A stretch of DNA of 64,000 nt from an uncultured Clostridia bacterium. GTDB taxonomy: Bacteria > Bacillota > Clostridia > Christensenellales > Borkfalkiaceae. Below are positions 60,088 to 64,000 of the stretch, piece after piece. The notes beneath the pieces are model-generated. The model ran no database searches, was not told where the DNA came from, and saw nothing but the letters and a program-made list of their open reading frames with translations. How positions within the stretch are numbered: position 1 is the stretch's first letter; each line of letters starts with the position of its first letter. The translations under genes and the position numbers were made by a program. The DNA is taken from assembly GCA_944372575.1 (NCBI GenBank), contig CALVZS010000010.1, positions 1 to 64,000 on the forward strand, read 5' to 3'.

Positions 60088-60693
60088 ATGGCAGAAAAGA
60101 AAACGGCAGCCAAGGCTGCAAAGACCGAAGCGCCCGCAAAGGCAGAGGCGAGCGTGAACCGCGTGAAGGCGTACTACGACAAGGAAGTCGTCCCCGCCCT
60201 CATGAAGAAATTCGGTTACACGTCCGTCATGCAGGTGCCGAAGATCGAAAAGATCGTCATCAACACGGGCCTGGGCGACATCAAGGACAACCAGAAGTCC
60301 ATGCAGATCATCGAAAACGAGCTCAAGCAGATCACCGGTCAGAAGCCCATCTACCGCAAGGCGACCAAGTCCGTCGCAAACTTCAAGGTCAGAGAGGGCA
60401 TGAACATCGGTCTCAAGGTGACGCTGCGCGGCAGACGGATGTACGACTTCTACGATAAGCTCGTCTCCATCGCCCTTCCCCGCGTGCGCGATTTCCGCGG
60501 CGTGTCGGACAAGGCGTTCGACGGCAGGGGCAACTATGCACTCGGGCTCAAGGAGCAGCTCATCTTCCCCGAGATCACCTACGATCAGGTGGAGAAGATC
60601 AGAGGCATGGACGTGTGCATCGTCACCACGGCGCAGACGGACGAAGAAGCGAGAGAGCTGTTGAGGGCGCTCGGAATGCCCTTCAAGAAGTGA
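60088..60693 (+). CDS. rplE: 50S ribosomal protein L5 with an Ala/Lys-rich N-terminal extension
   Basis: The 201-residue product has a [20 protein letters not shown] extension before the usual start near [19 protein letters not shown], then [38 protein letters not shown], and [20 protein letters not shown]. It binds 5S rRNA. GGGGCGGAGG precedes the ATG at 60088. L5 is usually about 180 residues. Confidence 0.96.
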   Translation: MAEKKTAAKAAKTEAPAKAEASVNRVKAYYDKEVVPALMKKFGYTSVMQVPKIEKIVINTGLGDIKDNQKSMQIIENELKQITGQKPIYRKATKSVANFKVREGMNIGLKVTLRGRRMYDFYDKLVSIALPRVRDFRGVSDKAFDGRGNYALGLKEQLIFPEITYDQVEKIRGMDVCIVTTAQTDEEARELLRALGMPFKK

Positions 60694-60703
60694 GGATACG
60701 GAT

Positions 60704-60889
60704 ATGGCAAAGAAGTCAATGATCAATAAACAGCAGAGAACGCCCAAGTTCTCCACGAGAGCGTACACCCGCTGCTCCATCTGCGGGCGCCCGCACGCGG
60801 TGCTGCGCAAGTACGGGATCTGCCGTATCTGCTTCAGAGAACTCGCCTACAAGGGACAGATCCCCGGCGTAAAGAAGTCGAGCTGGTAA
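60704..60889 (+). CDS. rpsZ: 30S ribosomal protein S14, zinc type
   Basis: The 61-residue product is the short zinc-binding form with [20 protein letters not shown] supplying four Cys. It starts [20 protein letters not shown]. No second, zinc-free S14 is visible in the window. Confidence 0.97.
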   Translation: MAKKSMINKQQRTPKFSTRAYTRCSICGRPHAVLRKYGICRICFRELAYKGQIPGVKKSSW

Positions 60890-60903
60890 GGAGGCATAGA
60901 GAA

Positions 60904-61296
60904 ATGACAGATCCCATTGCAGATATGCTCACCAGAATCAGGAACGCCCTCATGGTCAGAAAGGAGACCGTGGATATCCCCGCTTCCAACATGAAGCGCG
61001 AGATCGCCCGCATCCTCCTGGAGGAGGGCTATGTGAAGGACGTCAAGGAGACGGGAGAGGGATACAAGGCAAACATCGCCATCACCCTCAAGTACACCGA
61101 GGACGGCAAGTCCGTCATTTCGGGGCTCAAGCGCGTCTCCAAGCCGGGCCTGCGCACCTACAGCGGTGCGGAGGAAATGCCCAAAGTGCTGGGCGGTTTC
61201 GGCATCGCGATCGTCTCCACGAACAAGGGTATCATGACGAACAAGCAGGCAAAGGCCGCCAACGTGGGCGGGGAAGTGCTCTGCTACGTCTATTAA
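60904..61296 (+). CDS. rpsH: 30S ribosomal protein S8
   Basis: The 130-residue product shows [40 protein letters not shown] and the C-terminal [20 protein letters not shown]. It organises the central domain of 16S rRNA and in E. coli represses the spc operon. Confidence 0.97.
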   Translation: MTDPIADMLTRIRNALMVRKETVDIPASNMKREIARILLEEGYVKDVKETGEGYKANIAITLKYTEDGKSVISGLKRVSKPGLRTYSGAEEMPKVLGGFGIAIVSTNKGIMTNKQAKAANVGGEVLCYVY

Positions 61297-61306
61297 GGAG
61301 GGAATC

Positions 61307-61855
61307 ATGTCGAGAATCGGTAAAATGAGCATCGCGGTTCCCGCAGGCGTCAGCGTCGATTTCAAGGACAGCGTCGTCACCGTCAAGGGTGCGAAGGGGA
61401 CGCTCACGCAGAAGATCACGGGCGCCATCGACGTGAAGAACGAGGGCGGCCACGTGCAGGTCGTCGCGCTCGACGAACTGCAGCAGACCAATGCACTCCA
61501 CGGGCTCTACCGCGCCATCATCGCCAACATGGTCAAGGGCGTGTCTGAGGGCTATTCCAAGGGACTGGAAGTCAAGGGCGTCGGCTGGAAGGCCGCGATG
61601 CAGGGCAACAAGCTCGTTCTGAACGTGGGCTTCTCCCATCCCGTCGAATTTGCCGCACCCGAGGGCATCAAGATCGAATGCCCTTCCGCAACGGAGATCA
61701 CCGTTTCGGGCATCGACAAGGTGCTCGTCGGTCAGGTTGCGGCAGACCTTCGTGCCATCCGCAAGCCCGAGCCCTATCACGGATACGGCATTCGCTACAA
61801 GGGCGAGCACATCGAGCACAAGGAAGGCAAGACTTCCGGTAAGGGCAAGAAGTAA
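61307..61855 (+). CDS. rplF: 50S ribosomal protein L6
   Basis: The 182-residue product has SRIGKMSIAVPAGVSVDFKD, the two L6 repeats, and the signature RKPEPYHGYGIRYKGEHIEH near its C-terminus. It lies near the factor-binding centre. Confidence 0.97.
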   Translation: MSRIGKMSIAVPAGVSVDFKDSVVTVKGAKGTLTQKITGAIDVKNEGGHVQVVALDELQQTNALHGLYRAIIANMVKGVSEGYSKGLEVKGVGWKAAMQGNKLVLNVGFSHPVEFAAPEGIKIECPSATEITVSGIDKVLVGQVAADLRAIRKPEPYHGYGIRYKGEHIEHKEGKTSGKGKK

Positions 61856-61868
61856 AGGAGCGTGAAGC

Positions 61869-62237
<369 letters not shown>

Positions 62238-62250
62238 GGAGGAGACGACA

Positions 62251-62769
62251 ATGGCAAGAGAAAACAGGCCTCAGAGGAGACAGGAGGAGAACGACGGTCT
62301 CATCAAGAAGACCATCGAGATCAACCGCGTGAGCAAGACGGTCAAGGGCGGCAAGAACATGCGCTTCGCCGCACTCGTCGTCGTCGGCGACGGCAACGGC
62401 AAGGTCGGCTACGGCCAGGGCAAGTCCAAGGAAGTGCCGGAGGCGATCGAGAAGGCGACGCAGGCCGCCAAGAAGAACATGATCAGCGTCCCCATCGTGG
62501 AGACCACCATTCCTCACGAGGTGCTCGGCACGTTCGGCAAGGGCGCTGTGCTGATGCTCCCCGCCGAAGCCGGTACCGGCGTCATTGCGGGCGGCCCGGT
62601 GCGTGCGGTCATGGAGGCCGCAGGCATCAAGAACATCCGCACCAAGTCGCACGGCACGCAGAATGCGGGCAACTGCATCAAGGCGACCATCGCAGGTCTC
62701 TCCTCCCTCAAGACGGCGGAGGAGATCGCGGCGCTGCGCGGCAAGACTGTGGAAGAGATCGTGGGCTGA
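62251..62769 (+). CDS. rpsE: 30S ribosomal protein S5
   Basis: The 172-residue product shows [40 protein letters not shown] and the C-terminal [20 protein letters not shown]. It affects decoding fidelity. ATG 62251 follows GAGGAGGAG 8 bases upstream; longer in-frame readings overlap rplR. Confidence 0.97.
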   Translation: MARENRPQRRQEENDGLIKKTIEINRVSKTVKGGKNMRFAALVVVGDGNGKVGYGQGKSKEVPEAIEKATQAAKKNMISVPIVETTIPHEVLGTFGKGAVLMLPAEAGTGVIAGGPVRAVMEAAGIKNIRTKSHGTQNAGNCIKATIAGLSSLKTAEEIAALRGKTVEEIVG

Positions 62770-62779
62770 GGAGGGCGAT

Positions 62780-62953
62780 ATGGTTAAAGTTACGCTGATC
62801 AAGAGCACGATCGGGGAAGTGGAATCCGTCAAGGCGACCGTCGCCGCGCTGGGTCTGAAGAAAATCCGTTCGGAAAAGACGTTCGAGGATACCCCCGCCC
62901 TGCAGGGCCAGCTCAAGAAGGTCGCACACCTCGTCAAGGTGGAGACCGTTTAA
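62780..62953 (+). CDS. rpmD: 50S ribosomal protein L30
   Basis: The 57-residue product begins MVKVTLIKSTIGEVESVKAT and has GLKKIRSEKTFEDTPALQGQ, the small L30 fold. GAGGAGG lies just before the ATG at 62780, overlapping the rpsE stop region. Confidence 0.96.
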   Translation: MVKVTLIKSTIGEVESVKATVAALGLKKIRSEKTFEDTPALQGQLKKVAHLVKVETV

Positions 62954-62965
62954 CAGGAGTCAGAC

Positions 62966-63412
62966 ATGAGAATCGATACGATCGCTCCCGCAGAGGGAGC
63001 AAGAACTTCCGAGAAGCGTCTCGGCCGCGGCATCGGCTCGGGGCTCGGCAAGACGTCGGGCAAGGGCCACAAGGGTCAGTGGGCGCGTTCGGGCGGCGGT
63101 GTCCGTCCCGGATTTGAGGGCGGCCAGATGCCGCTCGCACGCCGCATCCCCAAGCGCGGATTCAAAAACCGCTTCCGCAAGGAGTACGTCATCGTCAACC
63201 TTTCTTCGCTTGCGGATCTTCCCGCAGGCACGGTCGTGGATTACGGCTTCGTGCTCTCCAACGGCCTCGCAAAGGACGTCAAGAACAACGCAGGCCTGAA
63301 GGTTCTCGGCGACGGCGAACTCGCAGTCGCACTCACCGTGCGCGCGGCAAAGTTCTCCGCCGGCGCCAAAGAGGGCATCGAGAAGGCAGGCGGCACCGCC
63401 GAGACAGTCTGA
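62966..63412 (+). CDS. rplO: 50S ribosomal protein L15
   Basis: The 148-residue product shows the Gly-rich [40 protein letters not shown] and the C-terminal L15/L18e fold. It is a late 50S assembly protein and precedes secY as in most bacteria. Confidence 0.97.
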   Translation: MRIDTIAPAEGARTSEKRLGRGIGSGLGKTSGKGHKGQWARSGGGVRPGFEGGQMPLARRIPKRGFKNRFRKEYVIVNLSSLADLPAGTVVDYGFVLSNGLAKDVKNNAGLKVLGDGELAVALTVRAAKFSAGAKEGIEKAGGTAETV

Positions 63413-63466
63413 ATGTCTCGGCATTCGTCCGTTAAGGACGGCGTACTTCGGTAAGGAGCGGACACA

Positions 63467-64000
63467 ATGATCGAAACTTTGAAAAACGCTTTCCGGAACA
63501 AGGACATCCGAAAGAAGATCATCCTGACCCTTCTTTTGCTGCTCTTGTTCCGCGTGGGCTGCTATATTCCCATCCCCGGCCTGACGCGCGACACATTTGC
63601 CAGCGCCGTAACGGGCAACGACTTCCTCGCGCTCATGAGCGGCATCACGGGCAGCGCGCTCGCGAACGGCACGCTCTTTGCGCTGGGCATCGGGCCGTAC
63701 ATCAACTCATCCATCATCATGCAGCTTCTCACGGTCGGTATCCCCGCGCTGGAGCGTCTCTCCAAGCAGGGGGAAGAGGGCCGCAAGAAGATCACCAACA
63801 TCACGCGTCTCGTCACGATCATCCTCGCCATCATCCAGTCCGTCGGCATCATCGTGCTGTTCGGCCAGAATGAGGGCGCCATCAACACCGCATATTTCGG
63901 CAACGTTCCCGGCGGCATCGGCGAGACGGGCGCCATGTGGATTGCGGGCATCTTCATGACCGTCGTCTACACGGCGGGTTCCTGCCTGGTCATGTGGATC
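63467..64000 (+). CDS. secY: Protein translocase subunit SecY, cut by window edge
   Basis: 178 codons are present, from the ATG at 63467 (AAGGAGCGG upstream) to the window end. The N-terminus (KNAFRNKDIRKKIILTLLLL), the plug-region ALGIGPYINSSIIMQLLTVG-type segment and SKQGEEGRKKITNITRLVTI are typical of SecY. It is the channel of the Sec translocon. About 60% of the protein lies beyond the window. Confidence 0.96.
   Translation, partial: MIETLKNAFRNKDIRKKIILTLLLLLLFRVGCYIPIPGLTRDTFASAVTGNDFLALMSGITGSALANGTLFALGIGPYINSSIIMQLLTVGIPALERLSKQGEEGRKKITNITRLVTIILAIIQSVGIIVLFGQNEGAINTAYFGNVPGGIGETGAMWIAGIFMTVVYTAGSCLVMWI

Overview
The window reads as a chromosomal segment of a GC-rich, low-complexity-genome member of the Clostridia (Firmicutes/Bacillota). 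Support for that: a class II (Firmicutes-type) galT, ClpQ-like HslV with a short propeptide, a topA-trmFO-hslVU order, a zinc-type S14, an FMN riboswitch before a RibU-like transporter, an M-box before an Mg2+ P-type ATPase, a UvrX/YolD pair, and strong SD sites with sigma-A promoters that almost all have 17-bp spacers. A more exact placement (for example within Christensenellales) is only a guess; no 16S gene is present.

Layout. 1-2.4 kb: a PadR-type regulator cut by the left edge, then mnmG. 2.4-7 kb: dnaA, and divergent from it recF-PHP phosphoesterase-VanW protein; dnaN and a recognisable oriC are absent. 7-9.8 kb: rplS and a large polytopic membrane protein. 9.8-18.5 kb: comM-dprA-topA-trmFO-hslV-hslU, interrupted before hslU by about 600 bases made almost entirely of hairpins. 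18.5-24.5 kb: hisS, trxA, an ECF sigma / membrane anti-sigma-like / VWA lipoprotein cluster, and glyA. 24.6-25.9 kb: a small accessory island (XRE regulator, a 57-codon gene, and a strikingly AT-rich orphan gene). 25.9-31.8 kb: riboswitch-controlled ribU, the t6A genes tsaE-tsaB-rimI, a hydrolase, and a membrane-anchored MurF followed by Ddl, which makes MurF's substrate. 31.9-40.6 kb: isocitrate dehydrogenase, a YugP-like zinc protease, obgE-yhbY, mgtA with a layered leader, and a NifU-like/GGGtGRT pair. 40.8-44 kb: an XRE-LRR gene broken by an in-frame stop, and a Y-family polymerase with YolD. 44.1-52.3 kb: a galactoside utilisation locus (AraC regulator, galT, galK, a metallo-beta-lactamase-fold protein, GH36 alpha-galactosidase, MFS permease). 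52.3-53.7 kb: SIMPL and DUF1275 proteins. 53.9-64 kb: the S10-spc operon from rpsJ to the start of secY, in canonical order.

How it works together. Most of the window is housekeeping (replication initiation, translation, tRNA modification, cell wall, proteolysis). The parts with most regulatory interest are RNA-based: the FMN riboswitch, the mgtA leader (M-box, terminator, upstream ORF, SD-sequestering hairpin), an attenuator with competing hairpins before rpsJ, a terminator whose stem contains the ddl SD, and two GTPase/ATPase genes (tsaE, obgE) whose promoters predict essentially leaderless mRNAs. The least explained structure is the hairpin chain between hslV and hslU.
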